DNA of 64,000 nucleotides from contig NZ_FQXE01000003.1 in the NCBI RefSeq assembly GCF_900129885.1, positions 372,001 through 436,000 of the forward strand. The letters run 5' to 3'. Below are positions 14,869 to 26,800 of this stretch, one piece after another; the stretch's first letter is position 1, and every line of letters begins with the position of its first letter. This DNA is from Pollutimonas bauzanensis. Its GTDB lineage: Bacteria; Pseudomonadota; Gammaproteobacteria; Burkholderiales; Burkholderiaceae_B. Position numbers and translations under genes: made by a program. The notes under the pieces are model-generated. The model was not told where the DNA came from. It made no database searches and saw nothing but the letters and a program-made list of their open reading frames with translations.

Positions 14869-17800
14869 ATGTCTATCCCCGTTGCCCGCTCGTCCTCGTC
14901 CACCATGGCGCGTCGCTTCAGCCAGCGGTGGGAACTGCCGCGCCTGACGCCGTTGGCCTCCGCCATCGCGATGCTGGCTCTTGCGGGTAGCCTGGCGGGG
15001 ACGGATGTCCGCGCGCAGGCGCGTCCCTTCAGCAGCGGCTGGATGGCCGTCAAGGGCGCGGCCCAGGCGCAAGCTGCTGCAACGGGAAAACTGCCCAATG
15101 GGATGCTGGCCGGTGTCAGTTCGGCGGCTCAGCAACAGCAGCAGGCCCGGCAAAAGCTCAATCGCTCAGTGATCAACCTGGGTTCTGCGGCGGCAGCCAT
15201 CGCCGCTCAGCAGGCCGCGCAAGCCGCAGCGCGCGCGGCCGCGGCCCATGATCCCTCGGTGCCTGATGGTTTGACTGAAGGCGGCTTGAAGATCGACGCC
15301 ACCCGGCCCTTGACCGAAGCATGGATCAATGCCAAAGCACCGGTGCAGACTCAAAACGCCGGCCGGACCACGGTGGCGATTGAACAATCCAAGGACAAGG
15401 CCATCCTGAGCTGGGAAACGTTCAACGTCGGCCGCAACACCACGGTGGACTTCAAGCAGCAAGCCGATTGGGCGGTGCTTAACCGTGTGAACGACCCGCA
15501 AATGCGCCCCAGCCAGATCCAGGGCCAGATCAAGGGCGATGGCACAGTCATGATCGCCAATGCCAACGGCGTGGTGTTCAGCGGCACGTCTCAGGTGAAT
15601 GTACGCAATCTGGTGGCGGCGGCCGCCAACATATCGGATGCGCAATTTAACATCGGACTGTTCGGAGCCAACGAGACGACGGCGACCTTCAAGGTCGCAG
15701 CCGGCCAAGTGCTGGTAGAGCAGGGCGCGCAGATCGCGACTGCCACGTCAGCCAATTCCACCACAGGCGGCGGCTACGTGCTGCTGGCCGGCAAGCAAGT
15801 GCACAACGCCGGCACCATCACCACGCCTAATGGCCAGACGGCGCTGGCGGCGGGGGACAGCTTTGTGATCAAGCGTGGCCAAGGTACCGAAGGCAACCAA
15901 CAGTCGACTACGCGCGGCAATGAAATCACCGCGCAGTTTACTGTCGGCAGCACGGCCGGCGCCGTGAGCAATACCGGCCTGATCACCGCCGCCACCGGCG
16001 ACATCACGCTGATCGGCAACCGCATAGAACAAGCCGGTGTGGCGCTGGCAAGCACTTCGGTGAACAACCGGGGCACTCTGCATTTGCACGCCGGCGGCGA
16101 GAATGCCGAGGTCATCCTGGCTGAAGGCGCCGCCACTGCCATCCTGCTGGACGAAAGCGCCACCGCCCTGGACAGCCAGCGCGATAGCCTGCTGGCTCCC
16201 ACGCTGGACAGGGCAGGCAATATTGTGTCGGGCGACAAGTATCGCCGCGACCAATCCCTGGTGGAAATCAAAAGCGCCGGCACCGTGGACTTCAAAAATG
16301 GTTCCATTACGCTAGCCACAGGTGGCCAGGTGGCGGTCGATGCCGCCGAGCGCGCTCTGCTGCGCGATGGATCCATCATCGATGTGTCTGGCGCCCTTGG
16401 CGTGAAAGTCGCAATGGAATCCAACACCATCAAGATCAACGTGCAGGGCAACGAAATGCGCGATGCCCCGGTCAATCGCGACAGCAACCCGGAGGGCAAC
16501 AACAGCCATCTTAGCAATAGCGATGTGTGGGTGGACGTGCGCGAACTGGTGTTCGTGCCGGCCGGCAGCGGTGGCTACGCGTCAGACCGCTGGTATACCG
16601 CCGGCGGCTTGCTGGAAGTGGGGGGATACCTCGGCACGACAGGTCACGGGGCGGGCGAATGGATGGCGCAAGGCGGCACGGTGAGTTTTACCGGCAACGA
16701 CGTCATCACCCAGGCCGGTTCGCAGATCAACCTTTCGGGCGGTACCCTGGATGTGCAAGACGGCTTCATGCGCCAGAGCTGGCTGCGTGGCGCGGACAAG
16801 CGCTTGTACGAACTTTCCCGCGCGCCGGGCGACCTGCTCTACACCGGCCTGTACCAAGGCTATGAAGACCACAGCGTGCGCTGGGACGTAACCCGCGCGT
16901 TCTACAACCCGCTGATCGCCCCGCGCCAGCGCTTCGAGCAAGGCTACACCGTGGGACGCGATGCCGGGCGCCTGATCGTGAGTACACGCAACGCCGTGCT
17001 CGAAGGCGACATTGTGGGCGACACCTACCAGGGCGCACGGCAAACTGAAGCGGCACAAGCCGGGCTGGAGGGCTACTACCAGTCGCAAAACGCCGCGGCA
17101 CGCGGTGGCCAACTGATCGTAGGCACCTACACGCCGTACTACGTCAAGGACGGCGGGACCTTGCAGTACCGGTTGATGCCCACCGATCAGGCAATCGAGC
17201 ACATCATCCTGAGTAATACGGCCGAGCACATTGGCGCCGGCCTGGCGCTCGATACGGTGCTGCCCGAAGACCGTGAGGGCACGCTCTACCTGAACACCGA
17301 CCAGCTCAATGCTTTCAACCTGGGTGGCGTCATGGTGGCGGCCGCCGGTAGCATCACGGTCCAGAACGACCTGGTAGCCGGCCATGGCGGCGAGATCACG
17401 CTGTATGCCCCGCAGGTGGACATCAACGCGGACCTGGTGAGCCGTGGCGGCAGGATCCAGGCGGGCAACGTGCTGAACCAGGTCAACGGTGCCCGTTACG
17501 AGAACGTGGCGCTGGCGCCGGCGACCGGGGCGAGCCACCTGAACGTCTCCGAAGGCGCGCGTCTGGACGCGAGCGGCCTGTGGGTCAATGGAGTCGATCG
17601 CCCGCACGACATGGAAGGCATCGCGTATCGCCATGGCGGCAGCGTTTCGTTGCGCGGCACAGGCGACGTGAACGTGATCGAGGGCAGCGTGATCGATGTA
17701 TCCTCGGGGGCGGCGCTGATGCGCGACCGCAGCCTGCAGGCAGGCCGGGGCGGCGACGTCACGCTGGCGGCCAATGTGCTGAGTGACAAGAGCCTGCCGG

Positions 17801-20800
17801 GCGGCAGCCTGGCCCTCGCAGGCGCTGTCAATGGTTACGGGATGTCGGGCGCAGGCACGCTGTCGGTGACCAGCGGCGGCAGGATTGTGCTGGGCGGGGT
17901 GGACATCGCCGCCGCAGAGACGCTGGTGCTCGATCCGGCCTTGTTTCAGCAAGGCTTTGCGCAGTACGAGATCAATGGCCACGGCGGGGTGGAAGTGGCT
18001 GACGGCGCGCATATCGTTGTGCAGCGGCCGGTCTACCGCTATGAGGGCGATGCCAGTCAGGCGCAGGCCTTGGGCGCGGCGCCGTCCGAAGTACTGTCGC
18101 TATGGATGCCGCCCCTCTACCAGACCGATCTGTTGCGTGGCGTGCTGACCCAGCGTCAGGGGGCGACGCTCGCGCTGGCCTCGAACCGCAATGGCGTGGG
18201 CCAGACGATACGCGTGGGCCTTGGGGCGCGAGTGGAGGTCGATCCGGGCCAGGCCATCAGCCTTATCGGCGGCGGGCAGATCACCATCGAAGGCAGGCTG
18301 CAGGCGCCGGGCGGGCGCATCTTCATCAACGACACGCGCCTGGATGCCCAAGCATTCAATTCCGAGGCCGGCGCGCAGTCGGTCTGGATCGGCGAACAGG
18401 CTGTGCTGGACGTATCGGGCCGCAGTGTCGTGGCGCGGGACCGCAACGGTCTTCGCTACGGACAGGTGCTGGCGGGCGGGCAGATCGACATCGGCGGCAC
18501 GCTCGATTGGGAAACGGGCGAATACCGGACCGACCGCTCCATGGACCGTCACATCATCATCCGCCCGGGCGCCTTGCTGGATGCCTCGGGCACGCAGGCC
18601 GTGCTTGACCTGCCAGGGCGCGGCGCGACCACGGTGGCCTCGGATGGCGGCGGCATCGTGCTGGTGTCGGCCAGCAGTCTATACCTGGATGGCGCGCTGC
18701 GCGCCGCAGCGGGCGGCGAGGGCGCGGCCGGCGGCACGCTGGGCCTGTCGCTGAACGGCAGCGCCTATTACACCCGCAATACCGTCGACGCCGCCGTGCT
18801 GGCGCCGCGCATTCTGACGCTGGCGCAGACGCAGGGCGACAGCCTGTTGGCAGCGGACTTGCAGCCAGGCGTTCTGGACGGCGGGCCGGTCTACGGCACG
18901 GCGCGCCTGGGCGTGGATCGCATCGAGGCCGGCGGTTTTGGCAATCTGGCCATAGACGCCACCGTGCGCATCGAGGGCGATCTGGATCTCGGTTTGTCGC
19001 AAAGCCTGCGTTTCTCCGGCCCGATCGGTTTGCATGACGACGCGCCCGAGGGCCGTTCGGTGCGCTTGCGCGCCCCGCACCTGCGCCTCGACCAGGCTGT
19101 CTACGAGCCACTGTCGGGAGGCGACTTCTACGACAGGCCGACCCCGTCGCAGTTGGACTGGATGAAACGCGATCACCGCATTGCGGTTCAAGCGGATCTG
19201 CTGGATGTTCGCGGCCTCTGGGATTTCCGCAATTTCGACGACGTATCCCTGTCGAGCCGAGGCGATGTGCGCCTGCTCAATAGCATCGACACCTCGACCG
19301 GCGGCACGCAACTGCTCGCGCCCCATCACATGACCGTGACGGCTGCGCAGATCTACCCCGTCACGGGCGCGCAGGCGCGCATCGCCGCCGGCTACTACTA
19401 CGCCGCGCAAGACGCCCTGCATAACCCGGATGCCAGGCTGGTCCTGCGCAGCCCGGATGGCCAACTGCCGCCCGTGCCCTACTCGGCCTTTGGCTACTTG
19501 AGAGTCCATGCGCCCAGCATCGAGCAGGGCACCGTCCTGCGCGCGCCGCTGGGTTTTATCGAGATAGGCGCGACAGAGCTGTATGATTCGACGTCCTCTA
19601 TCCAGTTTCTTGCGGGCAGCCTGACGTCGGTCAGCGGCGCAGGCCTGGTCATGCCTTATGGCGGCACCGCCGATGGCATCAACTACCTGTACGACGGCGC
19701 CAATATTGAACCGACGCCGGCCGGCGGCAACCACAACAACCCCCGCTACCGGCGGATGCTGGCCATTAATGGCGACAGCATCGAGATCGAGTCGGGCGCG
19801 GTGCTGGACCTGAACGGGGGCGGTGATCTGCGCGGCGCGGGATTCGTCAGCGGCCGGGGCGGGTCAGTGGACATCCTCAAGCATGCGCTGGGAGACAGCA
19901 ATCCCGCCGCGATGTTTAGCCAGGCGGGCAATGGCGTCTACGCCATCGTGCCTTCGTTTAGCGGCGCGTATGCGCCCATCGTGGCCGAGTCGGGGGCGGG
20001 CGCGCCGGCTTTCGGTCAACAGGTCACGATCGATCGCAGCTTGCCTGGCCTGCCTGCCGGCACCTATACACTCTTGCCATCCACCTATGCGCTCTTGCCG
20101 GGCGCGTTCCGGGTGGAAATCGCTGCGGTGTCCGATGCGCAGAGCGGTGCGCCCGTGCGCACGCGCGCCGGGGCTTGGGCAAGCACGGGTTATCTGGGAA
20201 CAGCCAACACCGGCCAGCGCAATGCCTTGGCTAATCGTCTGCTCGTGATGCCGGCCGATGTCCTGCGGCGTCATGCCCAATACAACGAAACCTCGTACGC
20301 CGAGTTCCTGCTGGCCGACGCCGCGCGCCGCGGCATCCCGCGCGCCATGCTGCCGGTCGATGCCAGCCAGTTGAATATCGACCTTAGGCCCGGGGCGGGC
20401 ATGGGCGATGCCCCCGCCTTGCGTGTCCAGGGCGAGGCGCGTTTCCAGGCCGCTGCGGGCAGCCAGGGCTTTGGCGGCACGCTGTCCGTGTCCGGGCCCG
20501 TTGGCGGTCTGGAGGTCCTGGCCCCCGGGCAGGCGCCGATCTCCGGCGCCGATGCGGCGGCCGTGTCGGCCGATGCCTTGACCGGTCTGCGTCCCTCCCG
20601 CCTGGTTCTGGGTGCTGTGCAAGGTGGCGAATACGGCTCGGGCGCGCAGTACGTGTCGGGGTCGTCCGTGCTCGTGCGCTCTGGTGCCATGCTGGCGGCG
20701 CCCGAGATTCTGCTGGCCGGTGGCAGCGACGGCAGCATCATCGTGGAGCAGGGCGCCACGTTGAGCACGCTGGGTATGGGACCAGCATCGATCGACGCCC

Positions 20801-23800
20801 GCAATGGCTATTACCTGAATACCCAATCCTCGGGTGTATTGGCCGTATCCAATGGCTTGCTCACCCTGGTGCCTCCGACTTTCGACAACGCCACGCGGAT
20901 CGATCTTGGCGCTTGCCTGGCGAGTTGCGAAGGTGTGACGCGCGTCGTTTCCGAAGGCACGATCGGCGTGGCCACCAATGGTGTTTTCTCCCTGGGTGAC
21001 GCGGTGGAATACGGCACGCGCAACCTGGCGCTGAGCGTGTCGTCGCTGAACCTGGGCTCAGCCCAGGCCTTGGCCGATGCGCAGGCCGCGGGCCATCTGC
21101 CGCCCGGCATGGTCTTGCGCCAGGAGGTGCTCGACAACCTGCTGCGCGGCAATACCGCCCTGGGCACGCCGGCGCTGGAAAGCCTGATCCTGACGGCCGG
21201 CGAGTCGGTCAACATTTTTGGCGAAGTGCTGCTGGACACGCGCGGCGCAAGCGGCGCACCGTCGCTGCAGCGCTTGGTGCTGGGGGCGCCGGCCATCTAT
21301 GGCTATGGGTCGGCGGGCGACGCGGCCACGATCATCGCCAACGAGTTCGTCTGGGCCGGTTCGCTGGCCGCCGACCGCGCCAGCATCGTTCCCGGCTACG
21401 CGACGCCGGCCGCGCCGGGCGGCGCGCTGGTGGACCACTTGGGCGATGGCTCGCTGGCAATCACGGCCGAGGTCATCCGCTTTGACGCGGCGCCCTACGC
21501 CACGGCAAGTTCGCTGGTGCCGGCAGAACGCCTGGTGCTGGGTTTTTCTTCACTGACACTGGACGCGAACCGCATGGTGACGGCGGGAGGCAAGGGCAGC
21601 CTGGCCGTGCATCACCAATTGGATGGCCAGCAGGCCGACGGCAGCTGGCGCTATCGCGGCGGCGACCTGACCGTGCGCACGCCGATGTTGACGGGCGAGG
21701 CCGGCGCCTCGCTGGATGTGCGGGCCGGCGGCGCGCTGACCGTGCAAGGGACTGGGACCGGAGTTGAGCCCGGTGCGACCGGTGCGCTGGGCGCCACGCT
21801 GAGCCTGGCCGCGCGGCGCCTTGCGCTGGACAGCGCGGTGGTCTTGCCCTCGGGCAGACTGGCGCTGGAGGCGCAAGACGACATCGTACTGGGCGATGCC
21901 GCGCGCATCGACCTGTCCGGCCGCGAGGTCGAGATGCTGGACGTCAAGCGCTACAGCCTGGGCGGCGACCTCGTCATGCAGAGCTTCGAGGGCAACATCA
22001 CGCAGTCGGCGGGCTCGGTCATCGACCTGTCCGCCCGCAACAACCGGGGCGGCCGCCTGCAGGCCATCGCGCTGGGCGAGGGCGCGGGCCGCCTGGATCT
22101 GGCGGGCACCATCCTGGGCGGCGCCAGCGACATCTACAACGCGGGCGGCACACTGGTGCCCTACGACAGCGCCGAGGTTACGCTGCGCGCGCAGACGCTG
22201 GCCGACTTTGCGGGGCTCAATACGCGCCTGACCGAAGGCGGCGTTTTTGGCGCGCGGCGTTTCCAGCTCAAGCAGGGCGATCTGGCGGTGGGCGACGAAG
22301 TGCGCGCCCGCCATGTCGAGATCGTGGTGGACGGCGGCAATCTGACGGTAAACGGCCGCATCGACGCCAGCGGCCTGCAGGCGGGCAGCATCCGCCTGGC
22401 CGCGCAAGGCGACCTGCTGGTGCAGGGCATGCTGGACGCGCACGCTACCGGCCTGCGGGTGGACAGCTATCGGCAGATCGTCGAGAGCGCCAATCGCGCC
22501 ATCGTGGATCTCACCTCGCGCGCGGGCACGCTTACGCTGGGCCCGGGCGCAGCGGTGGATGTGCGCGTGGGCACCGAACTGACTGGCTTTGATGGGCGCG
22601 CCATGGGCACGCTGGACCTGAACGCGCGCCGCCTGGGCGGCGGCAGCCAGCGCGGCGCGCTGGCGGGCTCGGGCGACGGCGCCAACGACGTGGCGGTGAC
22701 TGTTGTGGGGAATCCGCTCATCCGGGGCGCCAAGGCCATCGCGGTCAACGCCTTTCGCAGCTACGACGACGCGCCGCTGGCCGCGCAGCCCGATGTCACG
22801 GGCAAGACGCCGCAACTGATCAACCAGGACTACTTGAATGGCATCGACGGCGAGAGCACCGCGTTCATGAACGCCGCGCTGGGCAATGCCGGCCTGCGCA
22901 ATCGCCTGGCCGGCCTGGGCGACTATCGCTTGCGCCCCGGTGTGGAAATCGTCAGCGCCACGCCGGATGGCGACCTGACCGTCGATGGCGACCTGGATCT
23001 TTCGGCCTACCGCTACGGCCCCGGCGCCAATCGTTCGGACCCCGCCCTGCGAGGCTTCGGCGAGCCGGGCGTGCTGGTGCTGCGCGCCGGCGGCAATCTG
23101 AACATCCACGGCAGCATCAACGACGGTTTCGCGCCGCCGCCGGACACGCCCGACGAGGACGGCTGGTGGCTGATTGAAGGCCGCTACGGCGCCACCATCG
23201 GGCAGACGCCTTTCGGCGGCGATCTGGTGGTGCCCAACGATGGTGTCACGCTGGAAGCGGGCACCGCCTTCATGCCCGGTGTCACGCTGAACTACGACTT
23301 GCCGGCCAATGCGGCGACCTTGCCGGCGGGCACGCTGCTGCCAGTCGCGGTCACGCTCAGTGGCGAACTGAGCTTGCCGTCCGGGCTGGTGTTGACGGGC
23401 GAGGTGACCACAGCCGCCGGCAGCGTGCTGCCCGCCGGCACCGTGCTCAAGGACACGCTGGCGCTGACGGCGGGCGCGCGTCTGGGCGCGGGCTTCCGGC
23501 TGCGCGACGCGGCCGCGGTGCAGGCCTTTACCTGGCCCAAGGGCGTGAAGCTGCCGGCAGAGCTGGTGGCCAGCGGCCCGATCGTCCTGGCGCGCGGCTC
23601 GGTCATCCCGGCGCAGACCAGGGTCGAACTGCTGGGCGACGCCCCGGTTCGTCTGCGTGCGGCGGGGGATGGCCGCAACTGGGCGCTGGCGCCCATGCTG
23701 GGCGAGGGTGCGACGTCCTGGAGTCTGACGGCCGTGGCCGGCGCCGACCTGGGGTCGGCCGACGTGCAAGCGCGCAATGTGCTGGGGACGGGCGACATCG

Positions 23801-26800
23801 TTCTGGCCGACACGCATTACGGCAAGCTGGGCACGACCACGACGCGTTTTGAAGGCGGGGGCGGCGGCGGACCGCTGGTCCTGACGCCGGAAGGCGCACT
23901 CGGCACCATCGGCGATCCGGCGTTGGCAGGGATGACGCAGGAGGAAATCGACCAATGGCTGTTGGACAACTGGGGGGCCGGCTGGGATCTCTTTTTCCCT
24001 GGATTGACCATGGAAGGGCTGTGCGGCTGGGGGCCGGGGTACTGCGTTGCCTTGCCGGGCGAGATGCTCCTGACGCCGGACGGCGCGCTCAACATGTTCG
24101 GCGATCCCTCGCTGGCAGGGATGGGGCAGGAGGAGATCAACGTGTGGCTGGTAGACAACTGGGGACTCGATTGGGAGGGTCTTTGGGGGCCGGGCGTGAC
24201 CCTGGATGATGTGTGCTCGCCGGGCTGGTGCGTCGCCGGGGGCAGCACCCCGCCCACGGAGATCACGGAATACCACTATGCCCTCGGCACGCCCTTGTTC
24301 AGCGTGCTGCGCACCGGCACCGGAGACCTGTCGCTGCTGGCCGGGCGCGATGTCGGCATGATGTCGGTCTACGGCGTCTACACGGCCGGCACGCCCACCT
24401 CGCTGGGCGCCGATGACGCGCAGTACAACCTGGCGCGCGGCACCATCAAGGAAGGCGGCGTGCTGGGCAAGGTGCAGGGCGGCGGCGACTACGACGCCGC
24501 GCTGGCCGCCTACCAAGCCTGGTATCCGGATCATGGCGGCAACCTGACGGTATCGGCGGGGCGCGACGTGTATGGCGACGTCTGGGGCGACAACGCGCAG
24601 AACGGCTACAGTTATCCCAGCACCGACCGGGAGTGGTCGCGTCACGCCAGCAGCGCGGTGGGCAACTGGCTGTGGCGCCAGGGCAATCACAGCACGCCGG
24701 GCGTGGAAGACATCGCTGCCAGTTGGTGGATCAACTTCGGCACTTACGTCAACAACTCCTCACGCGCCAGCGGCCAGCCCCGCGTGGTCGGTTTTACAGG
24801 ATTCGGTACGCTGGGCGGCGGCAATCTCAGCATCTCGGCCGAGCGCCATGCCGGCGTGCGCGACGCGCGCGGCGACGCGGTAAGAGCCACGGACGACGTC
24901 AGCCCCCGCACACAAGGCCTGGTGGCGGCGGTGGGCAGCACTGGCCGGGTCGTTGACGGCGAACTGGTGCTGACCGGCGGCGGCGACCTCGACTTGCGTG
25001 TCGGCGGCGCCTTGAATCCGACCTTGCGGGCAACCCAGCAAAGTAATGGCACCGGTGGCCAAGGCGGGGCGCATCGGCTGGCGGGCGGCTCCATAGACCA
25101 TCTGGATCTGAACGGCGTGCTGACCAATCTGCGCGGCAACCTGACCTTGTCGGCCGGCCAAGTGGGCGGGATCGCCCTGACCTATGGCGATGGCGCCGGC
25201 CTGCGCGCCATCGACCCGTTTGCCGTGGGCGGGGGGCTGGCCATGGGCGGCCCGGTGCTGATGCTGGGCGATGCGACCGCGTGGCTGGATACGCGCGGCG
25301 ACCTCGTACTGGGCGGCGCCAGCGATCCTGGCCGTACACGCCAGCTCAACAGCAATCCTTACCGTCTGGTCGGTGCAGCGGAACCGGAGACGGGCGGCGG
25401 CGAGAGCTGGTTCTCGCTGTGGGCGCCCGATACGGCGATCAACCTGTTTTCGGCCGGGGGGAACCTGACGCCGATCACCGCCCACAACAGCCTGAACCAG
25501 GGCACGAACGTATGGACGGAGCACCAACAATACTTCGTCTATCCTTCCATCCTGCGCGCGGTGGCGGCACAGGGCGACATCATTCTGCCCGCCGTGCCTA
25601 CGGGCGGATCGACGATGCAAGCCTTGCTGTTGGCGCCCTCCCGTTCGGGTGAGCTGGAAATGCTGGCCGGCGGCTCCATCCTGGCGCAGCGCGCACCGGC
25701 CGTCTCCCTGTCGGGCGCCGACACGCCGGTGGCCAGTCCCTTGCGGCCGGCTTTCACGCTGGGTACGCTGTTTGGCGGCAACTTCCCGATCACCAACGTT
25801 TCGCGGGAAGCCGTGATGACCGCCTCGGGCGGTGCCCAGTCCCTGTTTGCCTTTGGTCCCAACACGCCGCTGGAAACGGCGCTGCATGCCGGCGACGATA
25901 CGCCGGCGCGCTTCTATGCGGTCCAGGGCGACATCGTCGGCCTGCAGACGGGCGGCATCACGTCCACGCGAGCGAATGGCAACTATATTCCCGCCATCGA
26001 CCGCTGGGTCGAGGCGGCGGTGCCGGTGTCGGTGCGCGCCGGCCAGGACATCCTGGGTTTCACGGGCGTGGCGCTGCACAATAACAGCCATGATGTGTCG
26101 CTGATCCAGGCGACGCGCGACATCGTCCACGCCGACTTCACGGTGGCCGGTCCAGGCACGGTGGTGCTGCAGGCCGGCCGCCAGATACGCCAGGAAGACC
26201 AGGCCAGTGTGCGCAGCATCGGCGGGCTGCTGCGCGGCGACACGCGGCCGGGCGCCAGCATCGCGGTCTTGGCGGGCGTGGGCGCGGCGGGACCCGACTA
26301 CAGCGGGTTCCTGGCACGCTACCTCCCGGCGGCCAACCGGATCGAGGACGGCCTGGGCCTGGACGTTCAGCCCGACCGGGTGGTGCAGACCTATGAGGGC
26401 GAACTGACGTTGTCCGAGTGGTTGCACGCGGAGTTCGGCTACACGGGTCCGGAAGAAGGCGCGGCCCAGGAACTGCTGCGCCAGCAGGCGCTGCGCGACG
26501 CCGACCCCACGCAGCCGCGCCGTAACTTGAAGCAGGACTATCTCCAGGAAAGCGAGCTGCATCTGGTGAACTGGCTGCGGGCCCACCAAGGCTATGAAGG
26601 CGACGAGGCAACCGCGCACGAAGCGCTGGCCGCGCTGGCGCCCGCACAGCGAGACATCTACGCCCGCCAGCTGTATTTTGCGGAGTTGCGCAAGGGCGGC
26701 CGTGAATACAACGATGCCGACGGCCCGCGCTTTGGCAGCTACCTGCGGGGCCGGCGCGCCATCGCCGCGCTGTTTCCCGAGCAGGACGCCGATGGCGCGG

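Noticed and set aside
21550-24690. A minus-strand open frame of 1046 codons inside the exoprotein gene
   Set aside because: It mirrors the codon periodicity of the real plus-strand gene, has low-complexity Gln/Arg/Ala/His composition and matches no protein family.
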